DNA from: Ornithorhynchus anatinus
Taxonomy: Eukaryota > Chordata > Mammalia > Monotremata > Ornithorhynchidae
Assembly: GCF_004115215.2 (NCBI RefSeq)
Contig: NC_041751.1
Location: forward strand, 32,585,798-32,649,797
Length of the DNA: 64,000 nucleotides
Direction: 5' to 3'
Shown: piece by piece, positions 20,643 through 31,510 of the stretch
Layout: the number at the start of each line of letters is the position of its first letter
Numbering within the stretch: position 1 is the stretch's first letter
Program-made: the position numbers and the translations under genes
The notes under the pieces: model-generated
Database searches by the model: none
What the model saw: the letters and a program-made list of their open reading frames with translations, nothing else
Told to the model about the DNA's origin: nothing

Positions 20643-21035
20643 TTAAATGGTATTTGTTAAGCGCTTACTATGTGCCAGGCTCCGTTTTAAGTGCTAGGAT
20701 ACATTCATTCCTTCATTCATTCAGAAGTATTTATTGACCGCTTACTATGGGCAGAGCACTGTACTAAGCGCTTGGAATATACGATTCGGCAACAGACAGA
20801 GACGATCCCTGCCCAATGATGGGCTTAGGATACACACAGAGTAATCACAATGGACACAGTCCACGTCCCACAAGGGGCTCACAGTCTTAATCCCCATTTT
20901 AGAGGTGAGGTAACTGAGACACGGAGAAGTGAAGGGACTTGCCTAAGGTCAGAGGCAAAGCGGCACAGCGGGGATTAGAACCCAGGTCCTTGTGACTCCC
21001 AGGCCCGTGCTCTATTCACAGGGACACGCTGCTTC
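20643..21035 (-). mobile_element. Mon-1 SINE split by an L2 tail with target-site duplication
   Basis: The reversed Mon-1 begins GGTATTTGTTAAGCGCTTAC and is interrupted by a 123-bp reversed L2 tail (20704-20826). The insert is flanked by the direct repeat AGGATACA (20696-20703 and 20827-20834). The Mon-1 then resumes and ends GGACACGCTGCTTCTC. Confidence 0.85.
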
Positions 21036-21300
21036 TCAGGTCTGTCCATCGCCCAAGCATTGTTGGTGTGATGCCAGCAGATCTGATAAGGGAAAGGATC
21101 TTTTCCAAATTACTGTCTAGAAAATCAGAGATCGGGGGTCCTTTAGGGACAAGAACAGCAGCAGGTTGAGATTTAATCCAGTTCCCCCACTCTCCTCCAG
21201 GTTTCCCTTGCTAGATAATGTCGGTTCTGATTAGTGTGTATTTTCTCCACCTTTTAACACCGCACTTGGTATTAGTAAGCATTTAATAGGCTTTATCCAT
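21036..21300. other. Intron 1 sequence without recognised feature
   Basis: Single-copy-looking sequence in the second receptor's intron. No gene, repeat or site recognised. Confidence 0.4.
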
Positions 21301-21307
21301 TCATTCA

Positions 21308-21690
21308 TTCATGTCATAGTGGATAGAGCACTGGCCTGGGAGTCAGAAGGTCACGGGTTGTAATCTCGGCTCTTCCCCTTGTCTGCTGTGTGACCTTGGA
21401 CAGGTCACTTCACTTCTTTACGCCTCAGTTACCTCATCTTTAAAATAGGGATTGAGACTGTGAGCCCCACGTGGGACAGGGACTTGTGTCCAGCCTGATT
21501 TGCTCGCATCCTCCCCTGGGCTTAGTACAGTGCCTGGCACATAGTACCATTATCATTATTATTCAGTTATTTATCGAGGGCTTACTGTGTGCAGAGCACT
21601 GTACTAAGTGCTTGGGAGAGTACAATATAACAATAAACAGACACATTCACTGTCCACAATGAGCTTGCAGTCTAAAGACCCTTCATTCAC
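21308..21690. mobile_element. Mon-1 SINE (+) and L2 tail (-)
   Basis: Mon-1 21308-21563 (GTCATAGTGGATAGAGCACT onward), then a reversed L2 tail 21562-21675 (ATTTATCGAGGGCTTACTGT to ACAATGAGCTTGCAGTCTA). Confidence 0.8.
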
Positions 21691-22152
21691 CCTCCGCACT
21701 GCCCTAACCGTGAAATTGCCCCAAGCTGAAGTCTTCCCTCTCCACACCATGCTTGAGAGAAGGGCATACGTCTGAGATGGGAGATTATCACACCGAAAGG
21801 GACGTAGGGGGGAGACGATGGAGTCGGCTGACTCTGTTAAAAGCCGGCCAGTAATAGAAGGGGTAGAGGGGAAATAGGGAAGAGGACAGAAAGGGGGAAG
21901 GAACGTAGAGGGAGAAGGGGTGGGAAACTTGAGAGGAGATTTGACAGGATGGTGGCTATAGCCAGGAAGAACAGGGCTCTGACCTCTGCTGCTCTGTTCT
22001 CTGCTGCTTCTATCCCTAGTGTGGCCCCCAGCAGAGATCTCTGTGGTCCTGCTGTCTCTGTCCCGCCCCTGCGGGAGATCGGATGGGTGATGCAGAAGAT
22101 ATGACCGAGAGCCATATGACTGCTGCCTCGCCTCAGGAAACAAGGCCGAAGG
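21691..22152. other. Conserved intron 1 block, second unit
   Basis: Non-SINE sequence shared with units 3, 4 and 5. Landmarks are GAGAGAAGGGCATACGTCTG, GAGATTATCACACCG, TGACCTCTGCTGCTCTGTTC and TCTGTGGTCCTGCTGTCTCT. Its function is unknown: it could be an enhancer, an alternative exon or simply duplicated intron. Confidence 0.55.
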
Positions 22153-22154
22153 AA

Positions 22155-22630
22155 GAATAATAATAATGTTGGTATTTGTTAAGCGCTTACTATGTGCGGA
22201 GCACTGTTCTGAGCGCTGGGGTAGAGACAGGGTAATCAGGTTGTCCCACGTGAGGCTCACATTGAATCCCCATTTTCCAGATGAGGTAACTGAGGCACAG
22301 AGAAGTTAAGAAGAAGGAGGAACCGTGGGGCATAGTCATCCAGTCATCATTCAGGAGCCATTGGAGAAGCAGCGTGGCTCGGTGGAAAGAGCCCAGGCTT
22401 GGGAGTCAGAGGTCTTGGGTCCTAATCTCGGCTCTACCACTTGTTAGCTGTGTGACTTTGGGTAAGTCACTTAGCTTCTCTGTGCCTCACTTACCTCATC
22501 TGGAAAATGGGGATGAAGACTGCGAGCCCCGCGTGCGACAACCTGATTACCTTGTTTCCCCCCCACCCCACCCGGCGCTTAGGTGCTTGGCACACGGCAA
22601 GGGTTTAACAAATACCATTATTATTATTCT
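22155..22630. mobile_element. Mon-1 SINE (-) and Mon-1 SINE (+)
   Basis: A reversed copy lacking its head at 22155-22311, and a full plus copy at 22365-22630 ending TAACAAATACCATTATTATT. Confidence 0.87.
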
Positions 22631-22694
22631 GAGGTCCACTCCGAAACTGCAGAGAAAGCCCAGAAATCACACTGACAGAGAGATGACTTTACCC

Positions 22695-22980
22695 TACTCA
22701 CCCGTCTCCATCGCTCATGCTGGCAGGGAGGTCAGACTCCGATGGGTCAAGGCTGAGGCAGCATTTATCCACTGTTTTCCTCCTCTCTCTCCTCCCTCAG
22801 GGAGTGATTAGTGTGTGTGTGTGAATGGGTGACTCGCAGAGCACTAATTTGCTTTGACACTGGTGATGGGACATCTCTGGAAATGCCCCTGCTAAACACC
22901 GATCTGGGTCAAGATGAGGCCAGAACGCTCCCCACAATTACCCTCCGCAAATTTACCTAGCAGAGATGCCCATGGAGAGA
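22695..22980 (-). promoter_or_regulatory. Promoter and noncoding exon 1 of receptor 2
   Basis: Minus-strand module with a TAATT core at 22935-22940 (the second core is degraded here), TCCCTGAGGGA at 22793-22803, GATAAATG at 22762-22769, ATG at 22709-22711 and donor G|GTGAGT with GT at 22700-22701. If spliced to the acceptor at 20316, the upstream ATG opens a ten-codon frame (METGFSSDVN) that stops before the receptor ATG. Confidence 0.75.
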
Positions 22981-23109
22981 CATGGTAGCATCGGTGCCGT
23001 GTCTTGTCGCCCTGGGGACATCCCAGCTCCTACCCTCAGCCTGAATCCCTGAATCCCTAGTGGGTGTTTGACACCCTCGCCCTCAGGGTCCCACGTGGCC
23101 GCAGATGCT

Positions 23110-23845
23110 TCGGGGCTAGAGAAGCAGCGCAGCTCAGTGGAAAGAGCACGGGCTCGGGAGTGAGAGGGCATGGGTCCTAATCCCAGATCCTCCACTTAGC
23201 CGTGTGACTTTGCGCAAGTCGCTTATATTCTCTGTGCCTCAGTTCCCTCATCTGTAGAATGGGGTTGAAGACTGTGAGCCCCAAGTGGGATAACCTGATG
23301 ACCTTGTATCTACCCCCGTGCTTAGAACAGTGCTGGGCACAGAGTAAGCGCTTAACCAAAAACCATTGTAATAGTAATAATAGTACAGTGCCTGGCACAT
23401 AGCAAGCGCTACACAAATACCATTATTATTATGATTATTCTATGCTCCAGCCCCCGTCAGCCCCTTCCCAGTCGGCTTGCCTTGTCCTCATCACTCTGCT
23501 CGGCTAGAGAGAGGGAAAGCTGGGAGGGGGAGATGGGTTGCCCCTTCCCCATACATCCTCCCCCACTCTTCCCTATCCACTCCAGAAACAACTGCAGCAA
23601 TGGGGGAGAGGGTCCCCTCTCCAAGGGACAAGCATCATCCCTCTTTTCGCCCTCAATCCAATGGGTAGGAGTTTCTGTTTGTGAGGAAGAGAAACGTCAG
23701 TCAGCCAGTCAGTGGTATTTATTGAGCGCTTACTGTGTGCAGAGCACTGTACTAAGTATTTGGGAGTGGACAATATAACAATAAATAGGCACATTCCCGA
23801 CCTCCGAATCCCAAGCCCGTGCTCTTGCCACTAGGCTACGCTGCT
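23110..23845. mobile_element. Mon-1 SINE (+), L2 tail (-) and flanks
   Basis: Full Mon-1 23117-23385, plus a short tail duplicate to 23430. Bases 23431-23695 are unassigned sequence upstream of promoter 2. Reversed L2 tail 23700-23795. Mon-1 head fragment 23796-23848 (reversed). Confidence 0.75.
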
Positions 23846-24547
23846 TCAGCATACCATTTTGCCGTGGGCCACGGTGGGATGGAGTCTCGCATCAAGAATG
23901 AATGATAAGCCTCAGTCCCGAGTCCTTAATAATAATGACACTACTACTGATCTTTATTCTTAGGTAGCGAGCCCAGAACGTGTGTCTGATTCTCACCCGG
24001 GTAATTTTTTTTAAAATGGTACAGAACCTTGCACGTAATAAGTGCTCAATAAATACTTTTGAGCAAATGAAAATGAGGTTAGGGGTGATAAGCTGGATCT
24101 TGGCATCTCACACATAGACTTGCTGATCAGGTAGACTCTTCACAGTTTCTTCTCATGTCATCTGCCTTCTGTCACCTGTTCCCACATAGGGCTCGCAGTC
24201 TTAATCCCATTTTATAGAGGAGGGAACTGAGGCCCGGAGGAGCGAAGTGACTTGCCCGAAGTCACACAGCAGACCAGTGGTGGAGTCGGGATTAGAGCCC
24301 ATGAACTTCTGACTCCCAGGCCTGTGTTTCTGGTCCCGGAGGATTTCTCCGTGCTGGGGACCCTGGGAGCTGTCAACCACAGAGATCCATGCACTGACCG
24401 GGTAGGCGGGTGCAGAATTTGGCCGGAAAGAGGAGCAAAAAAGTTCAGACCAGTCACTTATTTAACCATCGCTATTTATTAAACCGGTAAACGCACGGAC
24501 TCAGTGATACCCACAACCAAGCATGCTATGATCCATTCACCCCCTGT
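23846..24547. other. Inter-unit flank with a Mon-1 fragment
   Basis: Mostly unassigned. A short L2 tail lies near 24020-24065, and a reversed Mon-1 piece lies at 24175-24325 (GGGCTCGCAGTCTTAATCCC to TCTGACTCCCAGGCCTGTG). Confidence 0.5.
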
Positions 24548-24818
24548 AATAGTAATAATCAGGGTACTTGTTAGTACTTACTCTGTGACAAGCACCGTTC
24601 TAAGCACTGGGGTAGGTACAAGTTAATCAGGTTGGACACAGTCGCTGTCCCACATGGAGCTCACACTCTTAATCCCCACCTTTCAGATGAGGTAACTGAG
24701 GCTCCGAGGAGTGAAGTGACTTGCCCAAGGTCACACAGCAGCCATGGGGTAGAGTGGGATTAGAACCCATGTCCTTCTGCCTCCCGGGCCTGGGCTCTAT
24801 CTCCTCAGCCACGCTGTT
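24548..24818 (-). mobile_element. Mon-1 SINE 3' of receptor 3
   Basis: A reversed copy, moderately diverged, ending CTCAGCCACGCTGTTCC about 40 bases beyond the receptor stop. Confidence 0.85.
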
Positions 24819-24861
24819 CCCAGTGAGACCCAAGGGAAGGGCAGACCACTACCTTAGAATC

Positions 24862-25794
24862 CTAGAAAGGATGGGGGTTGGATGCAGGTGATTCCCTTTT
24901 CCCGAATGTCCTTATTCTCCTGTCGCTGTGAATGATCAGGAATGGACTGACTGTGGAGAAGGTGAGTAGAAATACCAGGTGGCCCTTGACGAGCAGAGGG
25001 GACTTTTCTTTCATATTGACTAAAATGCTCAGCGTGATGGTCTGTCGTGCATAGAGGAGGACATAGAGGGTGACCAGGGCAACCACCCTTTTGGCCGCTC
25101 GGACCTCAGGCGTCGCCCTGGGGACGCGTCCGGGCCCGTGGAGGTGGCGGACCTGCCGGTGGTGCCTGTGCAGAACAAATACCATGTAGCCACTGGCCAC
25201 GCTCATGAACCCCACGAAGAGCAGATCACGAAGAGAGAGCACGATTGTAATGGCCAAGGTGGTTTCTGCACTTTCGATGACTTCGAAGCAGTATTTGAGA
25301 TCCAATATGGTTCGAACATCGCCGCTGCCATTCTGGGGGCTTCTCATGTATATCGGTATATCCAAATCTATGAGCATATTGAGGATCCAGGAGAGGGCAC
25401 AGAAAGGGAGGATGCACTTGGGGAATTTGGCTTTGACTCCCGCCCACCGGGAGGTGCCGGGGCTGACGGTGACGGCCTGGAAGACGCTCAGGAGGCAGGT
25501 GGTGCAGATGGCCAGGCCCCTCCCCACTCGGTAGAGGTACATGAGGATCTTACATCCGACGTCGTCCAGGAAATTTCTCAGCCCCCAAGCTGACAAGGTC
25601 TCTGGGATTCCAATGGTGATGAGGATAATGGTGTTGGCTAAGGTCAGGTGGCTGAGGATCAGGTCGGAGGACATGGGCCTGTGGCTGATGCGGACCTTGT
25701 GGATATAAAACAGGAGGAGGAAGGCATTCACTAAGAGCCCAAGGCTGAACTGTACCAGAATCACGATCCCGAAGGAAATCTCAGACCCATTCAT
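24862..25794 (-). CDS. Vomeronasal type 1 receptor 3 of the cluster
   Basis: A V1R of 310 residues with all seven membrane segments. Features seen: N2-G-S near the N-terminus, Cys81 and Cys169 (loop 2 is one residue longer than in its neighbours), N155-G-S in loop 2, SPGTSRWAGVKAKFPKC at 111-127, GYMVFVLHRHHRQVRHLHGP after TM5, RAAKRVVALVTLYVLLYARQTI in TM6 and SPFLIIHSDRR in TM7. TM1 is followed by IHKVRISHRPM, a more basic first inner loop than in the others. The acceptor ACTCCAG (AG at 25827-25828) leaves 32 nt before the ATG. Exon 1 is inferred 3.8 kb upstream. The stop is TAG at the same alignment column as receptors 2, 6 and 7. Confidence 0.96.
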   Translation of the reverse strand: MNGSEISFGIVILVQFSLGLLVNAFLLLFYIHKVRISHRPMSSDLILSHLTLANTIILITIGIPETLSAWGLRNFLDDVGCKILMYLYRVGRGLAICTTCLLSVFQAVTVSPGTSRWAGVKAKFPKCILPFCALSWILNMLIDLDIPIYMRSPQNGSGDVRTILDLKYCFEVIESAETTLAITIVLSLRDLLFVGFMSVASGYMVFVLHRHHRQVRHLHGPGRVPRATPEVRAAKRVVALVTLYVLLYARQTITLSILVNMKEKSPLLVKGHLVFLLTFSTVSPFLIIHSDRRIRTFGKRESPASNPHPF

Positions 25795-25826
25795 TGTCTT
25801 AAAATTTCAATAAAACCCACAACGGC

Positions 25827-26280
25827 CTGGAGTGGAGGAGATTTAAGAGTGGGTTGAAGAAGCTGTAAGAATGAGATGAAAAAAGAGATAAACTCTCCCC
25901 ATATTCAAAGACATGCTAAAACCATATCTTCTTCAAGAGATCTTCACAGAAAAAAGCCCTCCCTCCCTTATCCCTTCCTACATCACGTATGCACTTAGCT
26001 CCGCAGCCCTTGGTGAAAAGCAACATGGTGACGTGGCTAGAACATGAGAATCAGAAGGGGGTGGGTTCTATTCCAGGCTCGACTACTTGTCTGTTGTGTG
26101 ACCTCGGGCAAGTCATTTCACTTCTCTAAACCTCAGTTATCTCATCTGTAAAATGGGGATTAAGACTGTGAGCCCCACGTGAGACGATCTGATGACCTTG
26201 TACCTACCCCAGCACTTAGAACGGTGCTTGGAACATAGTAAGTGCTTAACAAATGCCATTATTATTATTATTAAGCATTT
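25827..26280. mobile_element. Old L2 remnant with inserted Mon-1 (+)
   Basis: Bases 25890-25990 (CTCCCCATATTCAAAGACAT, then TTCTTCAAGAGATCTTCACA) are an old L2 that is also present in units 4 and 5. A plus Mon-1 at 26010-26274 splits it from its continuation at 26275. Unit 4 shows the same L2 without a SINE here. Confidence 0.75.
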
Positions 26281-27005
26281 GATATTCACCTCACCCTCGG
26301 CCCCACGGTACTTATGTACACACTTCTCTGCCGTTTCCCCATTTGTATTCTATTTTACTGCCTGTTTCCCCCTCCGGACTATAAGCTCCTTTGTCGGCAG
26401 GGATCTCAATCGTATTGTACTCTCCCAAAAGCCTAGTTCAGTGCTCTGCACACAGTAAGTGTTCGGTTCTCATCTCCGGCCCTGGCTCCAAAGCCTTAGG
26501 ATTATTTCTCTCTTGGACTTGCATCCCTGACTCTGTTGCCCCACATTTCCCTTCTGATCACACTTCCCCCCTTCAAAGCCCTACTGAAAGCTCACCTCCT
26601 CCAGGAGGCCTTTCCCAGACTAAGCCCCTCTTTTTCTCAGCTCTCCCTCCCGCCCCACCTCGCCCTGACTCGCTCCCTTTGCTCTACCCCCCCACCCCAC
26701 AGCATTTGTGCATAGCTATAATTTTATTTATTTATATTTATATATTTTATGTTTTTAGATATTATATATGATTTATAATAACGTCCATTTTACTTGTTTT
26801 GATGTGTGTATATCTCTAATTGTACGCATTTCTATTGATGCTATTGATGACTGTTTACTTGTTCTGATGTCTGCCTCCCCCCTTCTAGATTGTGAGCCCG
26901 CTGTGGGCAGGGATTGTCTCTCTTTGTTGCTGAATTGTGCTTTCCAAGCCCTTAGCACAGTGCTCTGCGCGCAGTAAGCACTCAATAAAAACGATTAAAA
27001 ATGAT
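26275..27005 (+). mobile_element. L2 LINE 3' regions
   Basis: An old L2 tail 26275-26460 (CATTTGATATTCACCTCACC to AGTGCTCTGCACACAGTAAG). A younger, longer L2 3' end 26560-27000 (CTTCAAAGCCCTACTGAAAG to CACTCAATAAAAACGATT). The intervening 26461-26560 is unassigned. Confidence 0.82.
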
Positions 27006-27560
27006 TCTGATGATCTGAGTCCACGGTATAAGCCCAGGGCTTCCTGCCTGTGGGAACCTACATTCCCCCTCTTTGGGGAGTTGGGACATCTCCCTAACAG
27101 CCTGAGGTTGTCTCTGTCCACACTCTGTGTCTTCATTCATTCATTTAATCGTATTTATTAAGTGCTTATTCATTCAACAGTATTTATTGAGCAATTACTA
27201 TGTGCAGAGCACTGTACTAAGCGCTTGGAACGGACAATTCGGCAACCGATAGAGACCATCCCTGCCCAGTGACGGGCTCACAGTCTAATCGGGGGAGACA
27301 GAAGGACAAAAACAAGACAACACAGTCACGATAAATAGAATGAAGGGGATGGACACCTCATTAACAAAATAAATAGGGTAATAAATAATATATACAAATG
27401 AGCACAATTTCAGAGGGGAAGGGAGAGGGGGAGGAGCGGAGGGAAAGGGGGCTTAGCTGAGGGGAGGTGAAGGGGGGAAGGGGGAGGGAGCAGAGAAAGT
27501 GGAGGGGGAGCAGAGGGAGCAGAGGGAAAAGGGGAAGCTCATTCTGGCCATAACTCCTTA
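27006..27560 (-). mobile_element. L2 LINE 3' region
   Basis: 27133-27550 is reversed: the tail TCGTATTTATTAAGTGCTTA, GACGGGCTCACAGTCTAATC, a purine-rich 3' UTR. It is the same long subtype as 49105-49620. Bases 27006-27132 are unassigned. Confidence 0.82.
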
Positions 27561-28130
27561 TAATAATAATAATAATGTTGGTATTTGTTAAGCGCTTACT
27601 GCGTGCAGAACACTGTTCTAAATGCTTACCTTAAACCCTATCCTCCCCTTAACTTTCCTGCAGCATGGCCTAGTGGAGAGAGCACAGGCCCGGGGGTCGG
27701 AAGGTCATGGGTTCTAACACCGGCTTCGCCACGTGTCTGCTGTGTGACCTCGGCTTAATGTGTGCGGAGCACTGTACTAAGCGCTTGGAAAATACAATTC
27801 GGCAACAAATTGGGACAATCCCTGCCCAACAATGGGCTCACAGTCTAGAAGGGGGGAGACGGATATCAAAACAACTAGACGGGCATCAATAACATCACTG
27901 TAAATACATAGAATTATAGATGTACACACATCGTTAATAAAATGAATAGAATAATAAATATGGACCTATAGACACAAGTGCTGTGGGGCGGGGGATGGAG
28001 AAGAGGGAGAGAGTCCAGGCAATGAGGAAGGGAGGAGGAGCAGAGGAAAAGGGGGGCTTAGTCCTGGAAGGCCTCCTGGAGGAAGTGAGCTTTCTGAAGG
28101 GCTTTGAAGGGGGGAAGTGTGCTTGAGGAA
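27560..28130. mobile_element. Mon-1 fragments and L2 3' region (-)
   Basis: A reversed Mon-1 tail 27560-27625, a plus Mon-1 head 27660-27755, then a reversed L2 3' region 27757-28130 that cuts the Mon-1 after GACCTCGGCTT. Confidence 0.78.
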
Positions 28131-28543
28131 TGTGGACAGTGAGATGGAGACCAGGGCCACTGGACAGAGGTCACCTCACTGACCGTGCTTGGTCCCCCCA
28201 GGCCAGTCCTGACCCTGGCCACGGTTGGGGCTTCAGTTCTGTGGGAACTCCACACCTCTGCCCACGTCCTGGGGTCTCCTCGCTCTGCACCGCAGGCGGA
28301 GAGAAGGGCACAAGTCTGAGATGGAGGGTTACCACATTGATTGGGACGAACGACAAAGGGGATGGGGTCAGCTGATTCTGTGGGGTGAGAACAGCAGTGA
28401 GGGAAGGAATAGAGCAGGGAGGTAGGGCAGAGAGGCCACGTTTGGGAGTTGGTGTGGGAGGCTGGAGGTCAGTAGAGGGAGAGGTATGGAAGTAGCCAGG
28501 AGGAGCACTGGTCTTTACTGCTCTGCTCTGTGCTGCCTCCACT
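28131..28543. other. Conserved intron 1 block, third unit
   Basis: Shared with units 2, 4 and 5: CTGACCCTGGCCACGG, GGCACAAGTCTGAGATGG, TCAGCTGATTCTGTGGGG, GCTCTGCTCTGTGCTGCCTC. A Mon-1 follows directly, and the block resumes near 28800 (CTGTGGTCCTGCCATCTCAA). Confidence 0.55.
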
Positions 28544-29140
28544 TAATAATAATAATGATGGTATTTGTTAAGCACTTACTATGTGCCAAGCACTATTCTA
28601 AGTACTGGAATAGATACAAAGTAATCAGGTTGTCCCACGTGGGGCTCACGGTCTTAACCTCCATTTTACAGATGAGGTAACTGAGGCACAGAGAAGTGAA
28701 GCGACTTGCCCAAAGTCACACGGCAGAGAAGTGGTGGAAGCGCAATTAGAATCCACGTCTTCTGACTTCCGAGCCTGTGGTCTTTCCACTCGACCACGCT
28801 TGTCTGTCCTCTCTGTGGTCCTGCCATCTCAACCCTCTACCCATCCTGCTTTTATGGGAGGGGAGATGGTTGCAGTACCGTAGCTTAAAATTATATATTA
28901 TAAATGAGTTATTCATATTAATGTTTGTCCCTCCCTCTAGACTGTAAGCTCTTAGTGGGAAGGGGACGTGTGTGTTGTATTGTTATATTGTTCCCTCCCA
29001 AGTGCTTAGTACAGTGCTCCGAACGCAGTGAGCGCTCAATGAATACAGTTGGCTGTTGTATTGTGCTCTCCCAAGCACTTAGTACAGTGCTCAGCACATA
29101 GTAAGTGTGCAAGAAATATGATCGACTGATTGATTGTTTG
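28544..29140. mobile_element. Mon-1 SINE (-) and L2 tail (+)
   Basis: Full reversed Mon-1 28544-28800. L2 tail with an internal tail duplication 28895-29140 (CTAGACTGTAAGCTCTTAGT to CAAGAAATATGATCGACTG). Confidence 0.82.
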
Positions 29141-29589
29141 GGTCAGTGTGGTCCTGGAAGGCGACAGGAATTCTCTCCTCCGGGGTTGTGGTCACTACAG
29201 TCTCGGATGCCAAAGGAGGGAGGGGGAATCGTGGGGAGATGTGAGCTGCGTAGCCACTTCTCTCTGCTCCAGGCCTCCCTGCCGGCCGACACCTGAGACC
29301 CAGCTGGGAGCCATTCTGAGTTCATAGTGGTCATCTGAATGGCGACACTTCATCTCCTACATAATGAGATTAAAACCGTTTCTTTTCCGCGGCAACGAGC
29401 GGGAGGGGATCCAGTCTGAAGATGAAGAACCCCTGTTCCAGAGATCCTGGGAATAGGAAGGAAGGAGCCCTGGGAGAAGGTTCTTTAGGGGTGATCGGAC
29501 CCGGCCCCCACCTCGGAGCTTGAGTCCGAAGCCCCAGAGTTCCCTGGGAAAGCTCAAAACCGCACTGACAGAGAAAGGCGGCTTCCTCC
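29141..29589. other. Conserved intron 1 block next to exon 1, third unit
   Basis: The most complete copy of the block adjoining exon 1: GGTTGTGGTCACTACAGTCT, AGCCACTTCTCTCTGCTCCA, ATAGTGGTCATCTGAATGGC and CAGAGTTCCCTGGGAAAGCT, free of SINE insertions. Confidence 0.6.
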
Positions 29590-29895
29590 TACTCACCCAT
29601 TTCCATCGCTCGTGCTGACTGGGAGGGTGGCTGGTTGACAGACTCTGGGCAGGACAGGCCAAGGTGGCATTTATCAGCCGTTTTCCTCACCTCTCCCCTC
29701 CCTCAGCGAGTGATTAGTGTGTGTGTGAGTGTGTGTGTGTGTGTGAGAGACTCACTAATCCACTCTGACGCTTGCACTGGGACATCTCTGGAAAGACTCA
29801 CACCCCACTCCCTGTCGCCCAACAAGCTGAGACAAGACGAGCCCAGACCCCTCCCCGCCATTACCTGCTTCTAATTGACCCTGAGAGATGCCCAT
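29590..29895 (-). promoter_or_regulatory. Promoter and noncoding exon 1 of receptor 3
   Basis: Module on the minus strand: TAATT core 29871-29877; a palindrome copy with one mismatch (TCGCTGAGGGA, 29699-29709); GATAAATG 29668-29675; ATG 29604-29606; donor G|GTGAGT with GT at 29595-29596. The predicted leader frame is MEMGRCGFY, closed before the receptor start. A GT repeat lies at 29719-29750. Confidence 0.75.
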
Positions 29896-30039
29896 GGAGA
29901 GACATGGTGGCCTCAGTGTCATATCCTGCTGCCCCGGGGACATCCCAGCTCCCACCCACAGCTCAGCTCCGCCAGGAGCCAAGGATGGGTCTCTCAATAT
30001 TATTTCATTGGTTCATACTTGCCAACCTCTTACATCAAT

Positions 30040-30125
30040 CAATCAACCATTCATTCATTCAGTGTTATTTATTGTGTGCTTACTGTGTCAAGAGCACTTT
30101 AGTAAGTGCTTTGGAAAGAGTAATA
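30040..30125 (-). mobile_element. L2 3' tail
   Basis: Reversed tail from TCATTCATTCAGTGTTATTTA to TAAGTGCTTTGGAAAGAG. Confidence 0.75.
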
Positions 30126-30189
30126 CCATAGAATTGGCAGACGGGACCCATAACAACGACAACTATAGTGGTAGTTTTTAAACATTTAC

Positions 30190-30745
30190 TATGTATAATT
30201 AGGGTAGAAGTTCGGATGGAGAGGAAGGGGTAGATTTTAGAGATGTCACGAAAGTAAAATGACAGGGTCTGGTGACTGAAAATGCAGGCAAATGACAAAG
30301 ATGAGTCGAGGACAGTGTAAAAGCCATGGGCATTAAGAGAAGGCAGACAGTGGTGCTGTCTACAGTTATGGGGCTACCGAGGGGCAGAAAGGAGTTAGGT
30401 AGGAAGGTGAGGAGTTCCGTTTTGGACACGTTACGTTTAAGATGTCTGTGGGTGAGGATTTGAATGTCGAGAGATAGAATGCTACGTATGGAGACCAAAC
30501 ATAGCTTGATAACTTTGGAACATTGGACTGGGTCAAGAGATCGGAGGTCTCTGTGGTGTAACAGGACAGATTTCTGAAGAGGGAGCATATGGGAGAGAAT
30601 TCATGTGAGGAGAATGGAATTTCAGAGTTAATGAGGGTAGAGATGTACAGTAACTAGAGATGATGAAATGGAGGGTGTGTTCAAGTTGGTGAGTGGGGGA
30701 GGTGGGGTGAAGCAGGAGGTTGGTGGGGTCGAGGAGTGACAAGTC
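30190..30745 (-). mobile_element. L2/CR1-clade LINE, reverse transcriptase 3' remnant
   Basis: On the minus strand, translated fragments match the end of the CR1/L2 ORF2: KRNVSKTELLTFLP with PITVDSTTV in one frame and FYFRDISKIYPFLS in another. This is the domain just after the RT core of that clade. The frames are interrupted, so the copy is dead. It is the only piece of LINE coding sequence in the window that I can recognise at protein level. Confidence 0.65.
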
Positions 30746-31200
30746 TCAGCGTGGTTTTCGGGAACCTCAGCACGGATACTGAAGTCCCTGAGGATCAGTG
30801 TAGGGATGGAGAAAGAAAGAAGGGATGTGAAATTGAGATTTTTAAAAAGTTGGATTTGTGGCCGTCAAACACCGAGGCAGCATCCTATTCCTCTGTGTGT
30901 GTTCCTCAAGTGATACTGACTCATGACTTGTTTTTAGCCGCTCCTTCAGCCTAGTGCTAAGAATCAGCCACTTTCTTCTACACTATCTCTTGGCTCTGCC
31001 CTTTCCTCTCTTCCATTGTCAATATCATCATCAACAGTGATCAGCAATCATGACCATCACCACCATCATCATCCAACCCGCCCTCGCGTTCCTCATTTTT
31101 ACTGACAGTGCCAATAGAAACCTGAGCTAGACCTCTAGCAGATAAAAAGGAAGGGTAAATATGTTCAATCTAATTAAGAAGAAAAGCACTCAGGATCCAT
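30746..31200. other. Inter-unit flank with ATC-rich microsatellite
   Basis: No gene seen. 31020-31075 is rich in ATC/CAT triplets. A related stretch occurs downstream of receptor 6 (44020-44100), including the shared AGCTAGACCTCTAGCAG-like motif, so both belong to the duplicated unit. Confidence 0.5.
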
Positions 31201-31510
31201 TAATCAATCAGGCAGATAACATTTATTAAGGATAACATTTACTGAAGACTTGCGGTGAGCAGAGCAAAGCCCTAAACACTTATCTACCTTTATATTTCTT
31301 TGTATGTTCCATTATTTATTTATTCTGATAGATTTATATTACTGCCTATTCTGTCCTTGTTCAAGCTTCTCCTCGCACCATTTGGAAATCAGTTTTCTCA
31401 GCCTGACTCCCCCATTACATTTAAGACTTTTCCAAGTGTATAGTGCATTATTCATTCATTCAAACGCATATTTATTAAGCGCTTACAGTGTGCAGAGCAC
31501 TGTACTGGAA
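31200..31510 (-). mobile_element. Degraded L2 tails
   Basis: Weak reversed tail at 31200-31280 and a clear one at 31440-31507 (ATATTTATTAAGCGCTTACA, then GTGCAGAGCACTGTACTG). Confidence 0.65.

Noticed and set aside
21604-22260. Minus-strand frame of 218 codons in the intron of receptor 2
   Set aside because: It begins inside a Mon-1 and ends inside an L2 tail. The middle is the conserved intron block without protein features.
29719-29750. (GT)n runs near each promoter as a distinct regulatory element
   Set aside because: Length varies from a few to some fifteen units between copies, and the run is absent as a pure repeat in units 6 and 7. A passive microsatellite is more likely.
30746-31200. 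Retroviral or other virus-derived sequence in the LINE-poor flanks
   Set aside because: No terminal repeats, primer-binding site, or polymerase/capsid/envelope protein signature was seen here or elsewhere in the window.
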